Shown here piece after piece: positions 47,090-58,600 of a stretch of 64,000 bases of DNA (positions are counted from its first letter, which is position 1; every line of letters begins with the position of its first letter). Position numbers and translations under genes: made by a program. Under the pieces are notes generated by a model. The model was not told where the DNA came from. It saw nothing but the letters and a program-made list of their open reading frames with translations, and did no database searches. This DNA is from Alectoria sarmentosa. Lineage: Eukaryota > Ascomycota > Lecanoromycetes > Lecanorales > Parmeliaceae. Where the stretch lies: positions 62,001 through 126,000 of the forward strand of contig WOGZ01000074.1 of the NCBI GenBank assembly GCA_009733775.1, read 5' to 3'.

Positions 47090-48321
47090 GTACCAAAGAA
47101 GCCCAAGGACGTTGGAGGAGCAGAGGTTAGGTGTTGCCTCAGACCCTCTTTGTATCACTCCAGGAAACGTTTTTGAAGTCTTCCATGGTTCACACTGAAC
47201 ATTGGAATATCTGGAGTCAAGTTGCTGGTAAGGCTTCCTTACGGCGCCGGAAAGATGCTGACGTGACTGGAAGGAAAGAAGGGGTTTGAACAATGGGACC
47301 ATCGAAATCAAAGTCGGCCGAGCTATCAAGTAACTCGGTTTGACAAAGAGCCGCCGTGGCCGAATACAATCTCTCAATCGCGTGACACGCCCACTGCTCA
47401 GCAATAATTCCGCCCTAGCTTTGCTGCACCCTACTTCAAAGAACACTAAATTCACCGATCAACAACACTGCCGCAACAACAGTTCCCACTTCCAGCAGGG
47501 ACTCTGCTTTTGACGTTCCCTGAGACTCGGCGAACAATTACTTCCACAAAGTTTCCTGCCTCATAAGTAGAGAAATGGCACTTCCACCCGTCTCCCCTTG
47601 CATGGGGTTTCTTCCTCTTCCTCTAGATTTACACCAACAGGAGTACGAAGAATAATTTTCAGAGTGTTCATGTCTAGACGACGAGGAGATGCACGAGCGA
47701 AGCCTCCCTAGCTAGTATGGCAGCTTTGAGCTGCTCTTACTCAAGTCAGTTAAAAAGTATTTGATGAGGTCTACGACCTCTTGGGACGGCGGAAGAATTA
47801 CGTCTACAGTATCACATGGCAAGAGGCTGGCTTAGACGGCTTAGCCATGTCGTGAATTCGAGCCTGCAAGATCAGGCGCGACGATTACGCCAGCATCCCA
47901 AATCTGAGGATTGAGATCTATCCCCCACACCCGGACCACCCAAATGCTCTAATGGAGACTCTCAGAAGTATCTAAGAACTATGCATGGGTTTGCGTGCTG
48001 CTGATCGGCTCCACCATGTCTCTATCATCTTCATGAAAACAAGATTGCGATTTGGTCCACTGCCTGGAAGCCTCGGATTCTGATGAGTCATGGGTAGGAG
48101 CTCACCAAAGTCACCTTTCAACCTTCTGGCTCAGTCCCAGATAGATCATTTCTTCATGAACAAAGCAAGGCGTATCTTTATCTTTAGTTGACAAGTCCTC
48201 GAGGACTCATCATGTGCGAAGACGCCTTAAGAAGATGGCTAAATGCTTCAATACTAAGGTCTAATTAATGTCCACGGTCCGTGGAGGTAACATGAAAGGT
48301 CCCATTTTGTCATGCCATTAC
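47090..48321. other. gene-free stretch
   Basis: No trace of the missing amidohydrolase C-terminus was recognised here, and no other gene. It includes the 3' flank of the Old Yellow Enzyme gene. Confidence 0.45.
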
Positions 48322-49431
48322 CTACAGCTTGCTCTGCGCCTCCCACTCCTTACTGAAAGGATAGTCGACATATCCGTCAGGGCTTCCGGCGTTATAGAAA
48401 GTGTCCCGATTATACTCCGTCAGCTCTATGCCTTTCTCAATCCTAAATGGCAAATCCGGATTCGCGATGAAGTACCTGCCAAAGACAATCATGACGTTCT
48501 GTCCGGTATATTCTTCCTCAACCGCCCGCTTCGCACTGTCTGGCTGGAATCCACCAGCCAGAAGCACCGGACTCGTCTTGCTCCAAATCTTCATCAAAGG
48601 CTCAACTCTCTCTGTGGCCTCAATATCTGCACTGCCCGAAATGCGCGACTCCACCAAGTGTAGATACCCCAGCTTCAGCTCCTTGAGTCCCTCGATAAGA
48701 TGGCTGAACTGCTCTACTGGATTCGCCATCTTCATGGCCTGGAATGTGCTGAAGGGGCTCAACCGTATCCCCACCCTTTCACTCCCGACAGCTTCGACGA
48801 CCGCCTTGGCAACCTCAAGGCCAAACTTGGACCTCTTCTCCACACTTCCACCCCACGCATCCGTTCTCTTGTTGCACGTATCCTGTGTAAATTGATCCAC
48901 CAAATATCCGTTCGCGCCATGGATCTCCACGCCATCGAATCCAGCCTCAATCGCGTTCTTAGCAGCCTGCGCATAGTCTCCTACAAAGCCCCAAATGTCT
49001 TCCTCTTCTAACTCTCTTGGATCCTCAGTCCCAGCCTTCATAGGCGTTACACTGCTGCTGACGAACCATTTGTCTCCGGCTTCCTTCCTCACGAGCTCCG
49101 GCTGAGCCGCCCGTCCCAATGCCCACAGCTGACAGAAGATGTAGCTGCCCTTCTTGTGAACTGCATCTGTGACATTCTTCCACGCTTCAATTTGATCTTT
49201 GTTGTATATACCAGGCACGTTTGCATAGCCAGTGGCGCGGGGAGATATGAAAGTGGCTTCGGTAATGAGGAGGGTCCCAGGGACGGAGGCCCGCTGGCTG
49301 TAGTACTCCGTGGCAAGGGATGTATGGACGTGGGCGTCGTCGGCGCGGTAGCGGGTTAGGGGCGCCATGGCAATGCGGTGGGAAAGGGGGATGGAGCCAA
49401 TGCGAATGGGGTCAAAAAGGGTGGGCGACAT
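48322..49431 (-). CDS. Old Yellow Enzyme (NADH:flavin oxidoreductase)
   Basis: A single exon of 369 residues starts at the ATG at 49429-49431 (MSPTLFDPIRIGSIPLSHRI). The TIM-barrel OYE landmarks are in order: MAPLTRYRA (Thr26 near FMN), TEYYSQRAS, LLITEATFISP, QLWALGRAA, and EIHGANGYLVDQF. That last stretch carries the substrate-binding His171/Asn174 pair and the proton donor Tyr176. NKRTDAWGGSVEKRSKFGLE and VGIRLSPF follow, and VLLAGGF and FGRYFIANPDLPFRI form the FMN phosphate site. The length and every landmark are normal. These cytosolic flavoenzymes reduce activated C=C bonds with NAD(P)H; in fungi they act in detoxification and in secondary metabolism. No pathway genes lie alongside. 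Confidence 0.93.
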   Translation of the reverse strand: MSPTLFDPIRIGSIPLSHRIAMAPLTRYRADDAHVHTSLATEYYSQRASVPGTLLITEATFISPRATGYANVPGIYNKDQIEAWKNVTDAVHKKGSYIFCQLWALGRAAQPELVRKEAGDKWFVSSSVTPMKAGTEDPRELEEEDIWGFVGDYAQAAKNAIEAGFDGVEIHGANGYLVDQFTQDTCNKRTDAWGGSVEKRSKFGLEVAKAVVEAVGSERVGIRLSPFSTFQAMKMANPVEQFSHLIEGLKELKLGYLHLVESRISGSADIEATERVEPLMKIWSKTSPVLLAGGFQPDSAKRAVEEEYTGQNVMIVFGRYFIANPDLPFRIEKGIELTEYNRDTFYNAGSPDGYVDYPFSKEWEAQSKL

Positions 49432-50690
49432 GGTGGATGGTTATTACTGTGCTTGGTTATGGCTACGGATTGAGGATGAGGATGATGGGAAAGGAAGAGA
49501 GGGTGAACTGAGATGGGAGGAGTATATATTGTCGCCATTGTGAGCATTAATAATGTTGGATGAAATACAGTAATGCTTTTCAATCAATTATTCGTCATAA
49601 TGGCAAATGAGTTTTGTCAGAATCATCGGAAGCCGGTTCTCGGCTAAGTTGCCTCTTTGAAGCGATCGCGCGCTTACTCTTGCCTTCCGAGTCTTCCTTT
49701 CACATCGTTGCACTTTTCACATCAATACTCCTCCATTTCATCAAAATGGGCCTTTGTATTTTCCTTGAAGACTTGTCTCCACTACGCCGTATCCAAATCA
49801 CGTGAAGGTAGCGGCTGATATCCCTCCGCGGCCTACGTCGTCGTTTCTGTATGGCTCTGGCAACAACGCGTTGCTGTCCTCCCACATTCTCTGCACACAT
49901 CCTTGATTCTCTTTCCTCTCATTTGCAATCTGTTGTGCTGCTCCGCTTTATATGTGACTCCAGAGGCTTAAGCCTAGGGGTCAGATGTTTAATTGCGAGT
50001 GGTTTTTGACGTTTGGGTGGGCGGCCACGGAGGTAATCTACATGTTACTGCCTGGAGACCTGCACTGAAATCTTCCCCGTCAACTTGTTACCGTGACATT
50101 AGCTCCATAAATGTTTCCACCTGCGGTGAGTGTAACCATGTGCTGTTCTGGTCCCATCACGCAGGATGTCTGCCAAGTAAGTACCAGCACGCTGGATCAT
50201 GACATCTCAAAACGTGCTTTTGCAATCTGTCAGTAGAAAGCGAAACCTGTTTAAGAAAGCAGTTCGACCGATGTCCAACCAGCTTTGGTCTCTCTTCATT
50301 TTCAGAGGAGCGAAAAGCCGGTAGGCTTCTGTGTAGCCCTGCAAAACCGCCGGAACCATGCGTGGGGATGACTGGCATTTGGTCTTTGTATTTACCTCCA
50401 AAGCCACCGGAATTATGCAGGGCGGTAGCTGAAATTCCGGCCAGATCCCAGTAGCTGCACAGGAGCAAACAACGGTAGGCTTAAGCCCGCCGCCTAGCCA
50501 AGGATAAAAGGCCATGAGAGTCGCCTTCCACCAAGTTTTCTTGGCGATATGTTTCAAGAGAACCCTTCAAAATTGACAATATTCCTGAACAATGCGCCTT
50601 GACGTTCTTCATCCCAGCGGCAATTCTGGAGACGGTGCTAAAGTCAAAGTTGAGAGATATGCTGAGTCTATTTCTATTCAAATGCTGTAA
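49432..50690. other. gene-free stretch
   Basis: Promoter side of the Old Yellow Enzyme gene, then unassigned sequence. No recognisable coding frame or repeat. Confidence 0.45.
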
Positions 50691-50699
50691 AAATCGATG

Positions 50700-52562
50700 C
50701 TTGCGGCCTTTAGTGGCGTTGCAATCCATGGGCTGGAGGGTGATTCTGCTGCTACATGGACTGATCCCAGGACTAAGAAATATCGGCCTAAAGATTCCCT
50801 CCCTACGAACCTTAGCAGTGCTCGAATGATGATCTTCGTATACAACGCGGATGCTGCGTTTTAGTGCGATGTCAGATATAGATGACCATGCTACGCATCT
50901 ACCTGTCAACTTGGTCGACAAGAGAGAGGGATATGATGTAAGCTGCTCGGTCATGTTTTTTGAGAGTCTCATGTTCAAACTGCTTTGGCAGGAACAGCAA
51001 CGGCCCATCATTTTCGTCGCCCGCTCCCCTGGAGAGGACATCGTCAAACAGGTCCGTGGGATACCTCTGACAAGTGCATTTTCCTGTAGCTTTACCTACT
51101 CTCACTAGGCTCAAGCCAGTGCTGCAAAAACCACATCTACCGCCGAGCAGTAACGATCAAGCTTGATTACCAGATCTAGGCTTGAAACAAGCGAAAGCTG
51201 AAACTCGTTACAAGCCAGTGAAGGATCTCACCACCGGCATAATTTTCCTGGGAACGCCTCACCAGGGGAGCGATTTTGCGGATTATTCAAGCGTTCTATG
51301 CAACGCGGCAGCCTTGATTCTCCACAAATCCAACCCGAAAGTCACCGCCGACGCACTCAAACGCCACAGCGAGTACCCTCTGGGATTGACGAAGTAATTC
51401 AGGCAGCAGATCGACAATCACAGCATCATCAGATGCTACGAGCGAAAGCCGATCACCTGCGACTTGGCTGAGCGGACGATGAAGTGGGCAAGTGCTCGGT
51501 GGGGCTATAATGATTTGTTTAGCTTGTAGATCAGTATCAAGCAATGGGCAAAATTCAAGCGAGCTCTAATCGTCTATAGCAACGTAGGTGAGCTCGTGCA
51601 AAGGCTACCGCTTGAGGAGGTGGAGCCCGATATCTGTAGTCCTGAGATCCAACAAGAACGCGCCAAATGCTATCAAGCAGTGGGATTTTCGCACATGCAT
51701 TCCAGATACAGAGACCAGTCATGAATGCCAGAGTCTCATTTTTCGGTACGGACCATTTCAGACTGTCTACTCTATGAGCGTGCCCGTTGTCCTGTGCCGT
51801 ATTATAGGCCAGTATAAAGAAGCCACAGAGATGAGTGACCGTGTATTTTTTTTCAAGAAGCGACTGTGCGGTACAAGTACCTACCATATTCCGATTCTGA
51901 TTCTGCTCATGCACTCGCAAAAGATCATTTGTGGCTCGATCAACGCTCTAAAGCCCTGAAATCTTACGAATGGCTTGCTGAGATTTGTATATGACTTGCT
52001 TCTCGTGTGCACCCGGATAGTCTCGGGGTCCTGCAGTGCGTTGCTTGCGGCTTCTACGAATGCGGGCAGAAGGAGAGAGCCAGGTCATACATAACAACAC
52101 TGGTGAATCTGAGTCAAGATACTCGGACAGGAGCAACATCAGACTCGAAAATTCGTGCAGTTGCAACGTTGCAATGCATCTTGGAGAGAGGTCAACGCTA
52201 GGATCGAGAACGCCGCTGGGCCGATTACTTCGGCGTTGCTCGTTGTGGCGATGGGTTCCGAAATCGTTGATTCCATTAAATTGGAAGCCGCTGCCGAGAT
52301 CCATCAGGAGATTGCCATCATCCAACAAAAGTGCAGTCCAATGCAGGCTGCTCGCACAGTGTCCGCTAGGAGATCGTGAAATCGTTTCAAAGCCTGGTAG
52401 CCAATGTCCCAAACAGAGGCGATTTGCTAGACATTCATAAAGTTGAGAACACTGGTCGAATTGTTGATTCCAGATACGAGCAGCAGGCGATTTCCCAGAA
52501 GCTCAGCTTCTCGGAAGACGCGAACTTCCCCACCACAGAACCTGAAGTATGTAGTTGTATCT
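50700..52562 (+). pseudogene. alpha/beta hydrolase-helical repeat (NLR-like) gene, decayed
   Basis: From about 50718 the plus strand reads VAIHGLEGDSAATWTDP, then ARMMIFVYNADAAF and a stop (50862-50864). It goes on in another frame with DIDDHATHLPVNLVDKREG and an intron with good signals (50938-50991). Next come QQRPIIFVARSPGEDIVKQV, where working relatives have HSLGG, and TGIIFLGTPHQGSDFADYSS. This is the serine-hydrolase module found at the front of many fungal STAND/TPR proteins. Further on, after more stops and frame changes, ALKSYEWLAEICI and LASRVHPDSLGVLQCVACGF ...ERARSYITTLVNLSQD look like TPR-type helices, followed by IENAAGPITSALLVVAMG. No nucleotide-binding domain is visible between them, so it was lost or never present. 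Clearly dead. Confidence 0.7.
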
Positions 52563-53261
52563 AAGTGCCGAAGGACTATGAACTATGTAGATAGTGAAGT
52601 ACTATACTGATTAAATTAGGATAAGTCTTCTGTCTGACAATCTCTACATCCGAAGGAAACCACAGAATGGCAACGCCATGTGAAATGATAATGTGCAGAC
52701 TCAGTCTGGATGGCGACAGTACTGGCCATGATGAATGCTGGAATGCTAACCGCATGCCTGTAACTTGGGGAAGGGGATAAATCATAAATGATAGAGTGCA
52801 TTGGACTCCGACGCAAAACACTAGGATGTTAGTGGCGACGAGTTGTCGGAGTGTTGTCAGGATCGGCTTGTCGTCCTCGATACTCACTACCTTGAATGCG
52901 ATTGAACTTCTGCCAATATCTTCTCTTCACAGCTCGGAGACTCTTTCTCAAACTCTCAAGTCGCGTGATCGTTGTTAGTAACTTTGACTGCTCGTGTTCC
53001 TTGGGTCCCATCAAATAGCAATCGTTTTTATGAAGCGCTCGGAGGCGTCTTTGAAATATCCTTTGCACCCTCTCATGTTTTGAGCGCCGTGCTCAAAAAA
53101 GGGCCGTCAAACCCGTTCAAATCCCTGGGACATGGATGATATAAAGACTGACAGCAAAACTCACTTGCTTTTACTGATCTTAGTGAAACAAACTCACTCA
53201 CTGACGATGGGATTGTCTGGTTCAATACCCAAATTTGAAGTCACGATGAGAAAGGCCATCA
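52563..53261. other. gene-free stretch
   Basis: A minus-strand frame at about 52890-53068 (LTTITRLESLRKSLRAVKRR) ends near a GTGAGT donor-like site, but it has no partner exon. Otherwise nothing recognised. Confidence 0.4.
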
Positions 53262-54031
53262 CTAAAAAAAGCCATGCATAAGGAATTCACATTCCTCTAC
53301 GTCCTCGTCCTCCCCATAGACCCATCGAAAAGTCTCTCTTTCCTCGTCCGTGGTGGCCGCTCTTCCCACCGCATCGGCTTCTGCCTGATCCGCTGGTACA
53401 AACTCTTTCACCGCCGCCCAGAACCTCGTTCCAGGCGGCTTCAACGTCCTCAGCGTGAAGATGGCATCTGTGGTGGGTTATCTCTATGGAGTCCTGCTTT
53501 ATCTAGAAAGCGTGGAACATACCGTTTGTCAATGTGTCATATGAGATGCTAAAGTTCCGTAGTATGTCACCTTTTTTGTAACGCGGTTCGCACCTGCCCT
53601 CATCTTTCACGGCACGGACATAGTTTGCCTGCATCGTGGCTTGCGTGGCGGCTTCTTGGGAGGTCAATGGACCATGAGTTTGCAGTCTGGCCGATCTGCG
53701 CCCGGTTTCTGCGCCAGGTGTTCAGTCTGAGCTCTCCATCGGGCGCGTTCTGCGGGGACCGACCTTTTGGCGGGGTCTGGGTTATCGAAAGCTTCTCTAC
53801 CTCTTTGATAATCTGATCTGTAGGTGAAAGATTCATGGGTCCATTGTCAACCCCCCAGACCTTCGCAAAATTTTGGATTGGGAGACCGTCGGGGTAGTGC
53901 TGGTGGGCCAAGGCATTTTGGCCTCGATGATTTGAAGCAGGTTTGGGGAGCGGTTCTTTTGAGCTGCCCTCAGGGGCTCTACCCTTCTGTGCCTTGTAAA
54001 ATTTCGGCAGGTGAAGTTTCGGCATGTTCAT
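53262..54031 (-). pseudogene. hypothetical protein gene with a one-base frameshift
   Basis: The ATG at 54029-54031 opens MNMPKLHLPKFYKAQKGRAP. The frame includes HYPDGLPIQNFAKVWGVDNG and LRLNTWRRNRAQIGQTANS. After that, at about 53670, the natural-looking reading moves to another frame: HGPLTSQEAATQATMQANYV RAVKDEGRCEPRYKKGD, then NFSISYDTLTN. A 55-bp intron (53468-53522; GTATGT...CACAG) leads to the last exon: DAIFTLRTLKPPGTRFWAAV KEFVPADQ...RWVYGEDEDVEECEFLMHGFF. Everything fits one gene of about 240 residues except for a single missing base. No splice pair explains the shift. No named domain is recognised. It is probably a recent frameshift allele or a sequence error. Confidence 0.6.
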
Positions 54032-55608
54032 ACAATCTTGGGTGTTGGAGACAATAAGAAGCTTGTTAGAATAAGGATTTTGGCAGTTGGGATGTGACTC
54101 TGCTTGAATGAAAACAAGCTGATATCTAAATACTTGCCTGGCTCACGAAATGACGGATCTTTATCGTCGTTAATCTTCCGACGATAATGGAAATGGTTTG
54201 TAGGCTGGACAGAGCGCCAGCCAGATCAGGAGGCGAAAATGAACATTTGGTATTGTCGCCTTGTCTGAAGGGATGATGTTTGTACGAGGACTCCATCGGA
54301 AACCATGGCCATTCTCCGCTCTCAGAAGAGGATTTTGATACTCAACAACCTCGATCCAAGGCCTCAAGCTCAAGACAAGGATAAGATATCATTGTGACGT
54401 TCTGTATGAGAGGATTGCTCGGCGACCGTCAAATGCGACCACATTGGCTCGCCCTGTGGATTGGTTGAATACTTGTCTGGCCTAGTCCTTCCGTAAAATA
54501 CACCAAAGTTGGATCGTGACATTGCTGTCCCTTCCATTCCCTATGCTTGGGCGGCGTCTTTTACTGTAGCAATGCCGCAATTCGCTGTGACTCTCTGATC
54601 TGAAGGCTCGAAAGCTGCAAACCTGACTGTCTGCGACTTTTTAGGCATATCGAGATCGGGCAATGCCCCAGAGTCGAAAAGGCCTCTTTCTTATTCGATT
54701 GAATTAGTGTGGGGCTTTTTTTTTGCAAAACGCGGCTAGAGAATGCAATTCGGCGCATTGCTGCTCTGAACCATTCACATATTATCGGATCTGCGCCACA
54801 TAACAATCATAAGCAATCGGAAACAATCAGTAAGCCATGTACACGCAATATATTCGGCAGATTTGACACGATCAAGGAATTCTAGTGAGAACCACACCTA
54901 GAATTCAGCTGGAATAAACCTGAAACAGCAGAGGAGAACACGTACAGTTGGTAGCAAAGTTCCTCTCTGAATTTCGTCGGGAAGATGCATTAGTGAATGT
55001 ATTTACCCATGGACTTCAGGGAACACGGTGCAGCAGCACCAATCGGACCGAGGACATCGCAACGAGCAGGACTGCTGGTACTTGGGAAGGTGACGATCAC
55101 AGCAGCATGTATTCTACCCTCGGTTTTGCTGGATGTTGCCCATGATCATGAGCTGAGTAGCCCAAGAGAAGCTGAGACCCCTTCCGTTACCACTGCGCCG
55201 GTAACACCAAAAACGCCCCAGCTTCCTCTTCTAGGAGATTAAGAAGCAAAATAATTGGTGTCCATTTCCTTCACGGTCACTTTCTCCCAGGTCTTAAGAT
55301 GCCCTCGGAATTCGTGTACGTGTACAATTTTTCTTCGCTGGACGAAGCCTTCTCCCAAATGGAAAATATTTGGATTACATCGCGAATGTAACATTGGGTA
55401 GGTACTGTTTAGGAAGGTGCCCAGGACGCGAGGATCGACGCTCTGCAGAAATTAGATATCTAGTGCGGTAGGATAGGATGTCTGAGAAGCTTGTCGAGGC
55501 TGGACTTCTTTCAAACATCAAAACCAATCCTAGACTGACGAAGGCGGATCTCAACTTCACAAATCGTATACGGGTTCTGTTCTCCGGTGCTTAGCACGGT
55601 CTCATACT
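54032..55608. other. gene-free stretch
   Basis: The region between two genes that diverge from it, and so the likely promoter region of both. No coding content or notable repeat is recognised. Confidence 0.45.
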
Positions 55609-58600
55609 ATGCATTTACCAAATTGGCTGCGACGCAAAGAGAGATCTCATGGTAGTAGCGCTGGCGCGGACCCTCCTTCAGCACCTTCGTCCAAGCAGAA
55701 GGTGCCCAGTGAGACAGTATCAGATTCTATGAATCACAAGGCAACCACAGAAGACCTCTGGGATAAAGCGTACAAAGAAGTACGTAACTCCAATAAGGCA
55801 CTTGTAGATCGTTTCGAAAAGATTCTGTCGTCAGAGGATCCAAAAGACAACGGGGAGAGGTCAAGGGATGAGCAGCTGTCCAGATTAGTTGAAACCAAAC
55901 TGGCGCTTATGCAGCAGAAAAAATGGATCTTCAACTTTGCCGGGAAATCTGTTGAGGTTGGGAAACAGGTTGAGCGACTGGTGAAAGTCGTGTGGATGAC
56001 GAAGAATTCTTTGAGCATGGTTGCAAACGTTGACCCCATACACATTGGGGTCCCAGTAGCTGCTTTATGTCTACTGACACCTGTAAGGCCAAATCCGCGG
56101 ATATCTTTTTGAACGTTGAAATTAATGCTGACGCAAATCAGTTGATACTGAATGACAGCCAGCAAAAGACTGCTTCGATTGATGGCCTCTCTTACATTGC
56201 CGCTGTGATATGTCGCTTCGCCGAAATCGAGAACCTCTACTTGAGAGACAAGAGTTGCGCGGACGCAACTGCTCTGGCGGCCGAGACGGTCAAGCTCTAC
56301 CGCAGTATTCTTGAATTCCAGATCAGAGCTATCTGCCAATTCGATCGCACCGCCACCCACCAGTTCGCTAGGAATGTCGTGGAAGCTGACGGATGGACAG
56401 CGAAACTTGACCAGATCAGGTCGTGCGAAGGAGCATGCGAAAAGTACAGGGTCCTCCTCGATACGAATGAGCGACGACAAGGTATGGAGCGTTTGGAAAG
56501 CCGTCTCCGGGATCTGGATGCCGAAGTCCAACAGCGATCTGAGGCCCTTCTCTCTGAGTTGGTGGTTTCACGCGAAGAGCAGAAGGGCTGGAAAATGAGC
56601 CGGGTGGAGTCGGAATGCTTGGAGACTCTCAGGACTGTAGACTATGAATCTGATAAGTCGAGAATCGCCGATCGTGTAAAGGGCACTTGCAAGTGGTTCA
56701 CTACCCACAACAAGTATCGATCTTGGCTCCACGAGACTCATTCCCGGTTGCTCTGGGTCACTGCTGATCCAGGATGCGGCAAATCGGTCCTGTCAAAGTT
56801 CCTAGTCAACAACTACATCGACAATGCTGCAATAGGTACAACAAGTATTTGCTACTTCTTTTTCCGAGATGGCAGTGAGAAGAATCAAGACGGGACAAAT
56901 GCTCTATGCGCCTTACTGCATCAACTGTTTTATCAGAAGCGGGCACTCATTCGGCATGCATTACCGGCATTCAACCATAACAGAACAAAACTTTCTGGAC
57001 TCTTCGAAACCCTGTGGTCTATCTTCCTCGAAGCCGTCATGGACGCAGAAGCTGGTAGTATCATTTGCATACTTGACGCTTTGGATGAATGTGGTGAAAC
57101 GACACGCACACCGTTGCTGAAACACATCGGAGGGTTTTTCTCAGACTCCCCGGCAAGTGCATCTGTCAAATTCGTCATTACAAGTCGGCCGTATACCACG
57201 ATCGCAGACAAACTATGGGAAAATTATCCTAATGTGTCATCAGTCAGGCTAATGGGAGAGAGTGAGCGTGAGTTGTCTATCATTCAGAAGGAAATCTCGT
57301 TAGTCATCGCCAAGAAAATAACAAAATTTCGAGAAAAAAGGCAGCAGTCGAACATCCACGATGAAACTCACCTCGCCATCTCGGGACAACTCTCACAGAT
57401 CGAGAACAGGACGTATCTTTGGGTTTGCCTGATCTTTCCAGAGCTCGATAGGAACGCCAGGTCCAGCCAAAGCACACTACTGCAAATCATCAAGACCATT
57501 CCCTCCACGGTACAAGAGGCGTATGAGAGAATTCTGAGCTCCAGTACGAATCCAATGAAAGCCAAAATGCTGCTTCATTTGGTACTGGCTGCCCAAAGGC
57601 CTTTAAGTCTAAGAGAAATGAATACGGCACTGGCAATTACCGAGGAATGTTCCTCTGCAGATGACCTGGACCTCGAACCCGAACCCACGTTTCGAGACGC
57701 AGTGAGGGATCTTTGTGGCTTATTCATAAGTGTAAGTGACTCCAAAATTTACCTCATCCATCAAACAGCCCGAGAATTCTTGCTTGCACGCAACTTGAAA
57801 GAGAAGCCGATCCCAAATTCTAAGGAAAGATGGATGTACTCAATGGATTTGAGAATATCACATTTGGAACTTTCTAAGAAATGCTTACTATATCTGCATC
57901 TTTCTGGGCTCGAAAGCGAGCCTGGAAGACATATGTCATATTTCGACTCGGAAGAAATAGAGCCTGGAGAAATTGTGTCAGAAGCGAACTCGGAAGAAGT
58001 CGAGCCTAGAGAAATTGTGTCAGATGCCGACTCCGAAGAAATAGAGCTTGGAGAGAGTGTGTCAGATACTTACTTCGGAGAAATGGAGCCTGGAGAAGTT
58101 GTGTCAGAGGCCGACTCAGAAGAAATCGAGCCTAGAGAAATCATGTCAGATGCCGACTCAGAAGAGATAGGCAGAGATCTCATACATTCTCCTATATCAG
58201 ACGAAGCTTTTCAACGGTACGCACTTCGGGCCTACTCTGCGAAGTACTGGCGTCTCCACGTTCTTCAAAGTAATTCCGTTGCCGTCGATTCTCTCATGAG
58301 TTTGATGCTCTCAATCACCACCCGTGGTAGCCTGGCTTTTGAGAATTGGACCCTGAATTGGATCGAGGAAAATTACATCGAGGGCATGACAAGTTCTTTC
58401 CATTTGACGTTTCGAGAATTCGTCAGAATGGATCAACTGAGCCTAGCAGTCACTTTCAGATTAATACCAGTAGTGACATTCTTGTTGAAGAGAGGCCAGC
58501 CACCTATAGAGGACAAGTCGGTCGTTGACCGGGCAGCTACATGTGCAATCTGGAGTTGTCCAGATGTTTTCCATATGTTTCTTCACAAAGGCCTTGATCT

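Noticed and set aside
50481..51047. 188-codon minus-strand frame
   Set aside because: It lies antisense to the decayed hydrolase gene, whose plus-strand motifs are clearly recognisable; this is its shadow.
55734..56531. 265-codon minus-strand frame
   Set aside because: Antisense shadow of the NACHT N-terminal domain coding sequence.
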